Translations under genes and position numbers: made by a program
Part shown: one piece after another, positions 38,392 to 46,894 of the stretch
Numbering within the stretch: position 1 is the stretch's first letter
Layout of the letters: every line of letters begins with the position of its first letter
Notes under the pieces: generated by a model
Database searches by the model: none
The model's input: only the letters and a program-made list of their open reading frames with translations
What the model was told of the DNA's origin: nothing
DNA from: Streptomyces sp. R44
GTDB lineage: Bacteria; Actinomycetota; Actinomycetes; Streptomycetales; Streptomycetaceae
NCBI RefSeq assembly: GCF_041053105.1
Contig: NZ_CP163444.1
Coordinates: 7,224,501 to 7,288,500, forward strand
Reading direction: 5' to 3'
DNA length: 64,000 nt

Positions 38392-41376
38392 CTACGGCCG
38401 CAGCGCCGTCGCCAGCTGGGCGCGGGAGCGGACGTCGAGTTTCTGGTAGATGCGGGTCAGCCGCGCCTCCACCGTCTTCACGCTCAGGTACAGCTTCGCC
38501 GCCGCCTCCTGGTTGCTCGCGCCCTGGCCCACCAGGCGGGCGAGCCGCAGCTCCGCCTCCGTGAGCGAGGAGAGCGCCGACACCGACTCCTCGCCCCCCG
38601 TGCCGGGACCGGCCGCCTCGCCCGCCGGCGTCTCGCTCGCGAGCGCCAGCCACGGAGCCGCACCCGCCCGCTCGAAGACGGAGGCCGCCTCGTGCAGGGC
38701 GCTCTGGGCCGCCGACCTGCGCCGGCGGCGCCGCTCGACCCGCGCCAAGGCGATCAGCGCCCGCCCCTGCTCCAGCGGCAGCCCGGCCCGCCCGAAGCTC
38801 CCGGCCGTACGGGTGAGGAGCTCGGCCGCCTCGTCCGTCCGGCCCTCCGCCGCCAGGCACAGGGCGTACGCCCGGTCGCAGCCCAGCAGGACCGTGGACC
38901 GGCCGAGCCGCTCCGCCACCGGCCGTACCTCCGCGAGGACCGCCAGGGCCTCGTCGCCCGCGTCGTGCGCGAGCAGCGCCTCGGCGAGCTCCTCGTGCCA
39001 GCGCAGCATCGACGGGTCCACCGTCGACTGGGCGCGCTCGTCGGCCTGGACCCGCCGCAGCGTCTCCAGGGCCGCGGCGACCTCGCCGGTGATCAGCTGG
39101 ACGCGGCCGAGCGCGTACCGGCTGCGCGAGAGGAAGACGCGGTCGCCCTCCTCCTCCGAGGCCTGCACGCTGCGGCGGGCATAGCTCGCCGCCCGCGCGA
39201 AGCTGCCGCCCGCGGTCTCCGCGAGCGCCAGGGTGTACCAGGCGGGGCCGGGGGAGAGCCCGGCCTCCAGGGTGAGCGCGAGGGCCTGCCCGGCGTGCGC
39301 GAGGGCGGCCGCGCAGGCGCCCCTGCGGGACTCGATCGCGGCCAGGGTCGAGAACAGCTCGATGGTGTCCTCCACCGAGCCGCGCCGCTGCACCAGGGGA
39401 AGCAGCGCGTTCAGCTCGTCCCGCGCGTCGTCCAGCCGGTCGTCGAAGAGGGCGTGGCGGATCGTCAGGATCTGCGCGGCGTTGCGGATCCCGAGCGGGC
39501 GCTCGGCCCGCTCCAGGGCACGGGCCTGGCCGAGTACGGTCTCGGCGTCCGGAGAGCCGAGGGCCCGCTCCATCCGCGCCTGCACGGTCAGGGCCTGCGC
39601 CGCGAGCCGGGGATCGCCCATCGAGGCGGCCAGCGCCGCCGATTCGACCGCGGCCGTCCGCGAGCGCTCCGGATCGCCGTCCGCGAGCACGTACTTGACG
39701 GCGAGCCGCAGCTGCACGGCGGCCCGCAGGGCGGTGTCGCCCTCGGAGTCCTCCATGGCGTGGACGTACATCTCGTCGAGCCCGGTGAGCCCCTGACCCG
39801 CGGTGTCGAGCACGGCCAGCCGCGCCCTGACCCGGTCGGAGGGCACCGCGTCCCGGGCCAGCAGATCCGTCGCGGCCCGCATCGCGAGGTCCGCGCGGGC
39901 CGCGCGGGCGGCCTCCTCGGCCGCGTCGACGAGCCGTGTGATCCGCCGCGTCCCGTGCCGGCCGGGCGTCGACTCGGCCGCGAGCAGGGCCAGTTCGGCG
40001 GCGAGCGCGCTGTTCCCGCGCCGCCGGGCCAGATCGGCGGCGGCCGCGACCTCGGCGGCCAGCTCCTCGTCCGGCCGCTCGGTGGCCAGCGCCCGGTGCC
40101 GTACCGCCTCGACCGGGTCGTCCACCACCTCCGCGAGCGCCGCGTGCCCGGCGCTCCGCTCGGCCCAGCAGGCGTCGTGCACCAGGGTGGAGGGCAGCAG
40201 TCCGGCGGTGAAGGTCACCGAGCCGTCCTCGGACAGCGACACCAGATCGGCCCGCTCGGCCGCCGCGAGGTCCGCCTCGGCGGTGGGCCGCCCGGCGCGC
40301 CGCACCAGCGTGGCCGAGGGGCGCAGCGCGAGCGCGGCGAGCAGCAGCGTCTCGCGTACGGCGGGGGGCGCGGCGCCCAGGAGCTGGCGGGCGAGGTCGC
40401 GGGCCCGCCCGGAGAGCGTCAGCGCCTCGGCGTGGTGCACCGGGGTCCGCGCGTCGGCGAGGGAGCGGCCGACGGCGAGCGCGAGCCGCGGATTGCCGCC
40501 GCTGGCGCGGTGGATGCGGCCGGCCATCCGGGAGGGCAGCCGGTGGTGGATGAGGAGTTCGGCGATCTCGTCGGCGTGCAGCGGAGGGACGCGCAGCACG
40601 TCCGCCTCCGAGGGCACCCAGAGGTGTGCGGCGTGCGGGTCCTCGTGGCGGTGGCTCTCGCGGTACGGCGCGTGGGCCTCGGCGTACGGCTCGGGGGTCT
40701 CCACGGCCACCACGCGCAGCGCGGGCGGGGCCAGATGGAGGGCGAACCGGAGCAGGTCCGCGCTGTCCGCGTCGACGTGCTGCACGCCGTCGACGACGAG
40801 CAGGACGGGGCCGCGGCAGGTGAGGGCGCGCAGGATCCGGGCGATGCCGAGGCGCAGGGCGATCGGGTCCCAGCCGCCCGCGTCGATCGGCGCCTCGCGG
40901 CAGAGCATGGCGACGGCGGTGCGCTGGGGTCCGGGCAGCTGGTCGAAGACGCCGGAGGCGAGCACGCCCGAGTCGAGGACTCCGGAGGCGAGCACGCCCG
41001 AAGCGAGGGTGTCCGCGTCGAGCGCGCCGGCGCCGGGTCCGCCGGCGGGGGACTGTCCGGGCGGGTGCACCGCGGCCGGTCCGGGGACGGGCCGGCCGGT
41101 GCCGAGGCCCGGCCAGGTCACGGTCGCCGCCACCGAGGCCACGAGCGCCGCCGCGGCGGCCCCGGGTATCTCACGGTCGGACGGCAGGGTCGCGAGCCAC
41201 AGCACGGTCTCGCCGCGTGCCTCGGCGCGGGCGGCCTCGGCGAGGGCGACCTCGGTCTTGCCAACGCCGGCGGGTCCGGTGAGCAGGGCGCGGCCGCGCG
41301 TGTGGAGGGCCCGTTCGAGCCGGGTGAGGAGTTCCTCACGGCCCACCGGGGCAGGGCTCTGTGGAGCTGTCGTCAC
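38392..41376 (-). CDS. LAL-type (large ATP-binding LuxR) transcriptional regulator
   Basis: 994 residues from GTG 41376 (GGTGGTG upstream). N-terminal AAA/STAND ATPase: Walker A TGPAGVGKTE (33-42), Walker B VLLVVDGVQHVDA. The long middle is TPR-like helical repeats. The C-terminal LuxR HTH (about 930-985) is clear: LTEAELRLARLVGQGASNQE followed by VKTVEARLTRIYQKL. It should bind DNA in an ATP- and ligand-gated way, as MalT-like proteins do. A pentapeptide repeat (LASGVLASGVLDSGVLASGV, about 126-145) is an odd insertion in the ATPase. Target genes unknown; the upstream subtilisin is a candidate. Confidence 0.9.
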   Translation of the reverse strand: MTTAPQSPAPVGREELLTRLERALHTRGRALLTGPAGVGKTEVALAEAARAEARGETVLWLATLPSDREIPGAAAAALVASVAATVTWPGLGTGRPVPGPAAVHPPGQSPAGGPGAGALDADTLASGVLASGVLDSGVLASGVFDQLPGPQRTAVAMLCREAPIDAGGWDPIALRLGIARILRALTCRGPVLLVVDGVQHVDADSADLLRFALHLAPPALRVVAVETPEPYAEAHAPYRESHRHEDPHAAHLWVPSEADVLRVPPLHADEIAELLIHHRLPSRMAGRIHRASGGNPRLALAVGRSLADARTPVHHAEALTLSGRARDLARQLLGAAPPAVRETLLLAALALRPSATLVRRAGRPTAEADLAAAERADLVSLSEDGSVTFTAGLLPSTLVHDACWAERSAGHAALAEVVDDPVEAVRHRALATERPDEELAAEVAAAADLARRRGNSALAAELALLAAESTPGRHGTRRITRLVDAAEEAARAARADLAMRAATDLLARDAVPSDRVRARLAVLDTAGQGLTGLDEMYVHAMEDSEGDTALRAAVQLRLAVKYVLADGDPERSRTAAVESAALAASMGDPRLAAQALTVQARMERALGSPDAETVLGQARALERAERPLGIRNAAQILTIRHALFDDRLDDARDELNALLPLVQRRGSVEDTIELFSTLAAIESRRGACAAALAHAGQALALTLEAGLSPGPAWYTLALAETAGGSFARAASYARRSVQASEEEGDRVFLSRSRYALGRVQLITGEVAAALETLRRVQADERAQSTVDPSMLRWHEELAEALLAHDAGDEALAVLAEVRPVAERLGRSTVLLGCDRAYALCLAAEGRTDEAAELLTRTAGSFGRAGLPLEQGRALIALARVERRRRRRSAAQSALHEAASVFERAGAAPWLALASETPAGEAAGPGTGGEESVSALSSLTEAELRLARLVGQGASNQEAAAKLYLSVKTVEARLTRIYQKLDVRSRAQLATALRP

Positions 41377-41602
41377 TGTCCACCACCTCCGGCCCCTCGG
41401 GGCCCGGCCCATGGACCCCGTGCGCAGAGGATACGGAGCCCACCGGCACAGTCCAGGCCCCTTGTCCGGCATTCGGACAGAGGGCCTGGCGGGCGGGCAC
41501 GTCCCCAACGCCAGGACGCGCCAGTGGTGTAGACCACGGGCGCGTCGCTGACCAGCAATGATGCTGATGTGGGGGGTGGTTCAGAGGTGGTGCGGTGGTG
41601 CG

Positions 41603-43435
41603 TCAGAAGGTGAGGCTCCACGAGTCGATGTAGCCGGTGTCACCCGAGGCCACATCGCGGACCTGGAGCTTCCAGGTGCCGTTGGCGACCTCGCTCGACG
41701 CGTCGACCGTGTACGTCGCGATGACGTTGTCGGCGCTGTCCGAGGAGGAGGAGGCCTTCAGGTTGCGCACCGTGCCGTCGGGGGCGACCAGGTCGATGAC
41801 CAGGTCCCCGCGCCAGGTGTGCTTGATGTCCACGCCGACCTTGAGGGCGGCGGGGGCGTTGCCGGTGCGGCCGGTGACGGCGATCGAGGACGTCACGGTG
41901 GTGTTGTCCGGGATCTGCACGTCCGTCGCGTTGGTGAAGACGGTGCCGGTCGGCGGGGTGGTGTTGAGGACCGCGTCCACGGACTTCGCGGTGTCGGCGA
42001 TGCCGGTGCCGCAGCCGCCGGTGCAGGTGCCGGGCAGCGGGCGGGCGTTGGCCTTGATCGTGGACTCGATGTCGGCCGGGGTGAGGGTGCTCTTGGCCGA
42101 CTTCAGCAGGGCGGCGAGGCCGGCGATGTGCGGCGCCGCCATCGAAGTGCCCTGGTAGGGCTTGTACGTCTCGGTCGACTGGACCGTGAGGCCCGAGTTC
42201 AGCGTGGAGTAGATCGCGTTCTCGGGGGTGGTGACGGTGCCGGGCGTGTCGGTGGCGTTGCGGGTCTCGCCACCGGGGGCGGCCACGTCCACGATGGTGC
42301 CGTAGTTGGAGTAGTACGACCGGGAGCCGGCGCGGTTGGTCGACGCCACGGTGATGACGTTGGAGCAGTTCGCCGGGGTGAAGCCGGAGGCGTTGGCGTT
42401 GCTGTTGCCCGCGGCGACGACGACCGTGGTGCCGCGCGAGACGGCGCCGTTGATCGCGGTCTGGTAGACGCTCGGGCAGGTGGAGCTGGCGCCGCCCAGG
42501 CTCATGTTGATGACCTTGGCCGGGGTCGGGTTGGCCGGGATGCCCGGCACGGTGCCGCCGGAGGCCCAGGTGATCGCGTCGGCGATGTCGGAGGACGAGC
42601 CGCCGCACTTGCCGAGCACGCGCACGGGCTGGATCTTCGCGTTGTACGCGATGCCCGCGATGCCCTTGGTGTTGTTCGTGACGGCGGCGATGGTGCCGGC
42701 CACGTGGGTGCCGTGCCAGGAGGAGTTGGAGGCCGTGGAGCCGGTGCCGCACTCGCCGGCGGTGGCGTTCCAGTCGCCCTCGTCCTTCGAGTCCGCGTCG
42801 CGGCCGTTGCCGTCGCGGGCGTCGGTGGAGTCCGAGATGAAGTCGTAACCGGCGATGACGTTGGTCGCCAGGTCCGAGTGGGCGGCGTAGCCGGTGTCGA
42901 TGACGGCGACGGTGACGCCGGAACCGGTCGTCTTGTCCCAGGCTGCGGGAACGTTCATGCCACCGGTGGGCTCGAAGAGGTCCCACTGCTTGGCGTAGTC
43001 GGTGTCGTCCGGGGTGACAGCCATCGCGTAGGCGCGGATGTCGGGCTCGACCGAGGCGACCGACGGGTCGGCGCGGAAGGCGTCCATGACCTCGGTCACG
43101 TCCTGCTTGGTGGCCTGGCCGCCCAGGTTCACCAGGGCGGCACCGCCGGCGAGGCGGCGCTCGAAGGAGAGCTTCTCGCCCGTCTGCGCGGCCTTCTCGG
43201 CCGTGTCGCTCTTCGCGGCGGTGTTGGAGCCGGCCTCGGCGGTCCGGGTCTTGTAGGTGACGATCACCTTCTCGACGGGGGCGTTGGGAAGCGCCCGCAT
43301 CGCCTGCGAAGCCGGGACCGGCTTCGGGGTGGCTGCGACCGGGGCGGCGGCGAACGCCCCGGAAGTCATGGCAGCGGCACCGAGGATCGCGGCGCTCGCG
43401 ACCACGGATATGACTCTCCGCCTGGAACCGTTCAA
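41603..43435 (-). CDS. Secreted subtilisin-like protease with P-domain
   Basis: 610 residues from a TTG start at 43435 (GAAAGGG 7 nt upstream). Sec leader 1-31; I9-type propeptide about 50-140 (VEKVIVTYK...SVASVEPD); S8 catalytic domain with Asp180 (VIDTGY), His241 (HGTHVAG) and Ser431 (GTSMAAPHIAG). The C-terminal ~100 residues (TGTVFTNATDVQIPDNTTVT onward, with HTWRGDLVIDLVAPDG) form a proprotein-convertase P-domain. The Cys-rich loop near 505 probably forms a disulfide. Role: extracellular proteolysis. Confidence 0.93.
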   Translation of the reverse strand: MNGSRRRVISVVASAAILGAAAMTSGAFAAAPVAATPKPVPASQAMRALPNAPVEKVIVTYKTRTAEAGSNTAAKSDTAEKAAQTGEKLSFERRLAGGAALVNLGGQATKQDVTEVMDAFRADPSVASVEPDIRAYAMAVTPDDTDYAKQWDLFEPTGGMNVPAAWDKTTGSGVTVAVIDTGYAAHSDLATNVIAGYDFISDSTDARDGNGRDADSKDEGDWNATAGECGTGSTASNSSWHGTHVAGTIAAVTNNTKGIAGIAYNAKIQPVRVLGKCGGSSSDIADAITWASGGTVPGIPANPTPAKVINMSLGGASSTCPSVYQTAINGAVSRGTTVVVAAGNSNANASGFTPANCSNVITVASTNRAGSRSYYSNYGTIVDVAAPGGETRNATDTPGTVTTPENAIYSTLNSGLTVQSTETYKPYQGTSMAAPHIAGLAALLKSAKSTLTPADIESTIKANARPLPGTCTGGCGTGIADTAKSVDAVLNTTPPTGTVFTNATDVQIPDNTTVTSSIAVTGRTGNAPAALKVGVDIKHTWRGDLVIDLVAPDGTVRNLKASSSSDSADNVIATYTVDASSEVANGTWKLQVRDVASGDTGYIDSWSLTF

Positions 43436-43765
43436 GGTGTGGCCCTTTCGAGTACGACGTAACTGCGGAGCAGTGGCGGCGGCGCGGGACGTACGGGGCG
43501 AAGTGGGGTCGCGTCCGGCCGTTCCCTGGGCTTGGGGGGCCCGTGCGCCGCCACCGGCGCGACGGCCCGGGTCAAGGCCGCCGCCGGCGGACAGCACCCT
43601 CCGCATGCACCTGTCAGGGTGCGCTCGGGGGATGATATCTGCCGGTGCGGAGGACAGTAGGGAACGGGGGGGGTAACCCGATACGGGGAAAACCCTTGTC
43701 ACCCCTCAAGGGGTGGCGGGGGTCCGGGGAGGGTGCCCTCCGCGGGGCCGTACGGGGGTGGCGGA
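43436..43765. other. 330-bp intergenic region between subtilisin and GNAT genes
   Basis: No gene is supported here. It should contain the subtilisin promoter; ATGATATC at 43632-43639 (GATATCAT on the minus strand) is the most AT-rich candidate for a -10. A hairpin CACCCCT/AGGGGTG at 43700-43715 may end the GNAT transcript coming from the right. Confidence 0.4.
43700..43715 (-). terminator. Possible terminator of the GNAT gene
   Basis: Perfect 7-bp stem with a 2-nt gap, 50 nt beyond the GNAT stop codon. The loop is too small without opening inner pairs, so the call is tentative. Confidence 0.35.
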
Positions 43766-44632
43766 TCAGCCGAGTTCGAGGGTGGTGACGCCGAACACGC
43801 GCTCACGGGCCACCGGCCGGACCGGGCCCGTGTACATCCTGGCGGTCTCGAACGTCGGCTCCAGACCGCGCTCCTGGGCCAGCCGGGCCGCCGCGGGGTT
43901 CGCCTCCGGCATGTCGACCGCGATCCGGTCCGCGCCGAACTCCCTCGCCTCGGCGGCGAGCCCGTCGAGGAGGGCGGCCGCGTCGGCCGGGGTGTCCGCG
44001 AACAGCGGGCCCACACGCGCCTCGTCCTCGGCGGGACGAACCACGCCGAACCCGGTCATACGCCCGTCGACGACCCGGGCCAGTGCCCGGTGGCCGGGGG
44101 TGGTGAGCCAGGTGTCCAGGAACCGGGGCCGGTCGGCGTGGTGGCAGAGGTTGTCGTACGCGGCGAGGGCCGCCCGGTCCACGCGCTCGGCGGCGACCAG
44201 GCCGGCCACCGGGCGGTCGGGGGCGGGGACCTCGCCCGCGTACCGGGCGGTGCGGTAGGCCGTGGCGAAGCCGGAGCGCCGATAGTTGTCCTGCTGCGAG
44301 GGCACCCCGTCGAGCCCGACGGACCGGCCGCCCGCGTGGGCCAGGGCGGCCCGCCAGGTGGCCAGGCCGTGGCCGAGACCGCGGAGTTCGGGGCGGACGA
44401 GGTAGAAGCCGAGGAAGGCGTAGTCGTCGTCGTAGGTGACGACGGAGATGGCGGAGACCGGTTCCCCGTCGACCCGGCCGAGGAAGAAGCCGGAGGGGTC
44501 CTGGGCGAAGAACGCCGGAATGTCGGAAAGCCCCGGATTCCAGCCTTCCTCGGCCGCCCAGGACCGCACGAGCGCCCACTCCTGGGGGGTGGCGGACGAG
44601 ACGGACAGCGGGCCGGGGGCGGCTGAGGTCAT
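43766..44632 (-). CDS. GNAT-family N-acetyltransferase, two-domain
   Basis: 288 residues from ATG 44632. The first GNAT domain carries the acetyl-CoA segment FYLVRPELRGLGHGLATWRA (about residues 75-94), with RGLGHG matching Q/RxxGxG/A. A second domain (about 150-288) follows with GFGVVRPAED and AAARLAQERGLEPTF; this tandem layout is common in Streptomyces. The acceptor substrate is unknown. It is monocistronic, with a MITE-like repeat in its upstream region. Confidence 0.82.
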   Translation of the reverse strand: MTSAAPGPLSVSSATPQEWALVRSWAAEEGWNPGLSDIPAFFAQDPSGFFLGRVDGEPVSAISVVTYDDDYAFLGFYLVRPELRGLGHGLATWRAALAHAGGRSVGLDGVPSQQDNYRRSGFATAYRTARYAGEVPAPDRPVAGLVAAERVDRAALAAYDNLCHHADRPRFLDTWLTTPGHRALARVVDGRMTGFGVVRPAEDEARVGPLFADTPADAAALLDGLAAEAREFGADRIAVDMPEANPAAARLAQERGLEPTFETARMYTGPVRPVARERVFGVTTLELG

Positions 44633-44741
44633 GGGGGTGTCCTTCGACGGCCGGGGCGGGTGCCCGGGGGTCGGAACCCGGGCAAAGCGCGCCGAGCATA
44701 ACGCCGTGCGGTGCCCTGCCGACCGCCGACCGACCGATTCC

Positions 44742-44903
44742 GGCCGCCGCCCCTGTTGTGGGCATGCGCTCCGCCGGGGCGGCGCCCACCCCCCCCGTTG
44801 TGGGCATGCGTTCCTCCCCCAGACTTCGTCCGGGAGGTGCCCCCAGGGCGGAACTTTGCCCACACGGCGGTGGGGTGCGCGCCCACAACGGGGGCGGCGG
44901 GCC
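44742..44903. repeat. MITE-like element with 22-bp terminal inverted repeats
   Basis: The left end (44742-44763) and right end (44881-44903) are imperfect inverted copies of a GC-rich arm ending in GTTGTGGGC. GTTGTGGGCATGCG occurs twice directly (44755-44768 and 44797-44810). The interior holds another small dyad (CCCCCAGACTTCGTCCGGG region, 44817-44834) of a kind that is often repeated in Streptomyces genomes. The element has no coding capacity, about 162 bp. Confidence 0.5.
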
Positions 44904-44906
44904 AAG

Positions 44907-45806
44907 TCAGTGGATCAGGTGGAGGCGGGAGGGGGCGACCGTGAGGTGGACCGTCTGGCCCCAGGTCAGTTCCAGCGCGTCCGATTCGACCCCGTCCCCG
45001 AAGGCGACCAGACGGTCCGACTCGACCGTGAGCCGCAGGCCCCGGCCCGCGTCCAGGAGGCCCTCGACGCGGGTCGTGCCGGTCGTCGGGGACGGCCAGG
45101 CCTCGCGGACGAACCAGGCGAGCCGCGCGTCCGCGGGCGCCGGCAGGGCGAGCGCGCTGGAGCGCTGCTCCCACAGGGAGCGGAGCCAGCCCGTCGCACC
45201 CGTGCCGGTGCCGACCAGCACCCCCGAGGACGCCTGCGGCTCGGGCGCGACGTCCGTGCCGTCGAGCGCGAGGGTGTAGCGGGCGGTCTGGTGGCCCGGC
45301 GGACCGACGTAGATCTCGTTCAGCGCGAGGAGCCGCTGCGCGTCGTCGGTGACGGCCTGGACCATCGTCAGCTCGTCGACCGCCGCCCCGGCCCCCGCCG
45401 CGTACGGCAGCAGCCGCCGCGCCCGGTCCGGCCGGTGCCGGACCAGGACGCCCGGGTTGCGTCCGGGGTCGGCGTCGATGCCGATGACGGGCTGGCCGGT
45501 CAGGTACTTCGCCGCGTTGGCGACCAGACCGTCCTGTCCGACCACCACCACGACGTCCTCGGGCCCGAACAGGAACCGGTCCAGGTCGGCGCGCTCGACC
45601 CGCGTCTGGCGCCACGTCAGCGGAACCGCGCCCGCCACCTCGGCGAGCGCCCGCCGGGTCCGCTCGTGCCGCTCGCGCACGGCGTCGACCGAGCGGCCGC
45701 GCGCGGAGAGGAAGAACGCGGCCTGCCCGTGCGTACCGTGCCGGGCGAGCAGCTCCTCGTACTCCGTGGTCCGGTGCACGAGCACCGCGCGCGGCGCGAG
45801 GCTCAC
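44907..45806 (-). CDS. NAD-kinase-like protein
   Basis: 299 residues from GTG 45806, which overlaps the band-7 stop by 4 nt. The fold is suggested by VVVVVGQDGLVANAAKYL (about residues 68-85), where NAD kinase has GGDGT, and VGTGTGATGWLRSL (about 200), resembling the TPTGSTAYS phosphate loop. The first Gly-Gly is Gly-Gln, so classical kinase activity is uncertain. It is cotranscribed with the band-7 protein, and their functions are probably linked. It could be a diacylglycerol/NAD kinase relative with a changed substrate. Confidence 0.65.
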   Translation of the reverse strand: MSLAPRAVLVHRTTEYEELLARHGTHGQAAFFLSARGRSVDAVRERHERTRRALAEVAGAVPLTWRQTRVERADLDRFLFGPEDVVVVVGQDGLVANAAKYLTGQPVIGIDADPGRNPGVLVRHRPDRARRLLPYAAGAGAAVDELTMVQAVTDDAQRLLALNEIYVGPPGHQTARYTLALDGTDVAPEPQASSGVLVGTGTGATGWLRSLWEQRSSALALPAPADARLAWFVREAWPSPTTGTTRVEGLLDAGRGLRLTVESDRLVAFGDGVESDALELTWGQTVHLTVAPSRLHLIH

Positions 45807-46813
45807 GGCCGCGCCCCGCCCTCGCCGCCCAGCTTGGCGAGCAGCCCGGTCAGCACGTCCGGGGAGAGCGTGAGGTGCTCGATGCGCGGCAGGTTCTCCG
45901 CGGCCCGGGTCACGGCCAGGGCCTGCAGGACGGCCGGGTCGGCCTCCGCGTGCGCCCGCAGCCACGCGGACTGCGCTCCGGCGCGCGCCTCGCCGACCTC
46001 CCGTGCGGCCTCCGCCTCGGCCCGGGCCAGCCTGACCTTCCGTACGGCCTCGGCCTCGGCCCGTACCGCGTCGGCGGCCGCGTTCTCCTCGGCCTCGCGG
46101 CGCGCGTTCGTGCCGCGCTGCTCGACGAGCCGTTCCTCCTGCCGGGCGAGCTCGATCTGGCTGGCGAGCTCGTTCTCGGCGATGGCGCGTTCCCGCTCGA
46201 CGGCGACCGCCCGGCGCTCGTAGGTGGCCCGGTCGGCCTCCTGCTGGATCTGCTCGCGGGCGGGGGTGCGCAGGGCGCGCTCGACCTCCGGCTCGGGGCG
46301 GATCGCCACCACCCGGACCGCGACGACCTCGATGCCGGTGTCCGGCAGGCGCGGTTCGGCGGCGAGCCCGGCCGCGACGCGGTCCCGTACCGCCGCCACG
46401 CCGTCGACGAGCGCGGCGGCGAGCGTGGTGCGGGCGAGGACGTCGAGGGCGTGCTGCTGGGCGGTCTCGGTGAGGAGGGTGGCGAGCTGTTCCAGCGGGG
46501 CGCCGCGCCACGCGCCCGTGTCGGGGTCGATGGAGAAGTCGAGCCGGGTGGCCGCCGCGCCCGGGTCGCCGATCCGGTACGTGACGGTGGACTGCACGCT
46601 CACGTCCTGGAAGTCGGCGGTGCGGGCGTGGAACGCCATCGCGAGCTCGCGGTCGTTCACCGGCACCTCGGAGAGCGCGGCGGTGAGCGGCCGGAACCAG
46701 AAGCTCAGCCCTTCGCCGTCGTGGACGAGCCTGCCGCGGCGCTGGTGGCGGATGTGGGCGGTGGGCGCGGAGCGCAGATGGCGCCAGCCGGCCCGCCGGG
46801 TGATGTCGGCCAT
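45803..46813 (-). CDS. Band-7/SPFH-domain protein
   Basis: 336 residues from ATG 46813. The SPFH domain (about 40-200) includes QDVSVQSTVTYRIGDPGAAA and DTGIEVVAVRVVAIRPEPEV, both typical of prohibitin/stomatin proteins. A long Ala/Glu/Arg coiled coil follows (about 200-300), then a tail ending ENLPRIEHLTLSPDVLTGLL. There is no clear N-terminal membrane helix, which is unusual; association with membrane would depend on the SPFH domain itself. It is the first gene of an operon with the NAD-kinase-like gene. Confidence 0.82.
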   Translation of the reverse strand: MADITRRAGWRHLRSAPTAHIRHQRRGRLVHDGEGLSFWFRPLTAALSEVPVNDRELAMAFHARTADFQDVSVQSTVTYRIGDPGAAATRLDFSIDPDTGAWRGAPLEQLATLLTETAQQHALDVLARTTLAAALVDGVAAVRDRVAAGLAAEPRLPDTGIEVVAVRVVAIRPEPEVERALRTPAREQIQQEADRATYERRAVAVERERAIAENELASQIELARQEERLVEQRGTNARREAEENAAADAVRAEAEAVRKVRLARAEAEAAREVGEARAGAQSAWLRAHAEADPAVLQALAVTRAAENLPRIEHLTLSPDVLTGLLAKLGGEGGARP

Positions 46814-46823
46814 GGGAACCCCC

Positions 46824-46883
46824 TTGTCGTCATGTGGACGATAGGGGGATTCCCTGGTTGTCGTCAAGGTGACGAATAGGGGG
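46824..46883 (-). promoter_or_regulatory. Two direct repeats with internal dyad upstream of the band-7 gene
   Basis: TTGTCGTCA...GACGATAGGGGG (46824-46848) is repeated with small changes at 46858-46883. The second copy contains a perfect palindrome TCGTCA-AGG-TGACGA (46861-46875); the first is a degenerate version. The repeats, 34 nt apart start to start, occupy most of the 81-bp gap in front of the band-7 start, which suggests a cooperative operator over its promoter. Confidence 0.5.
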
Positions 46884-46894
46884 CGTGCGTCGTC

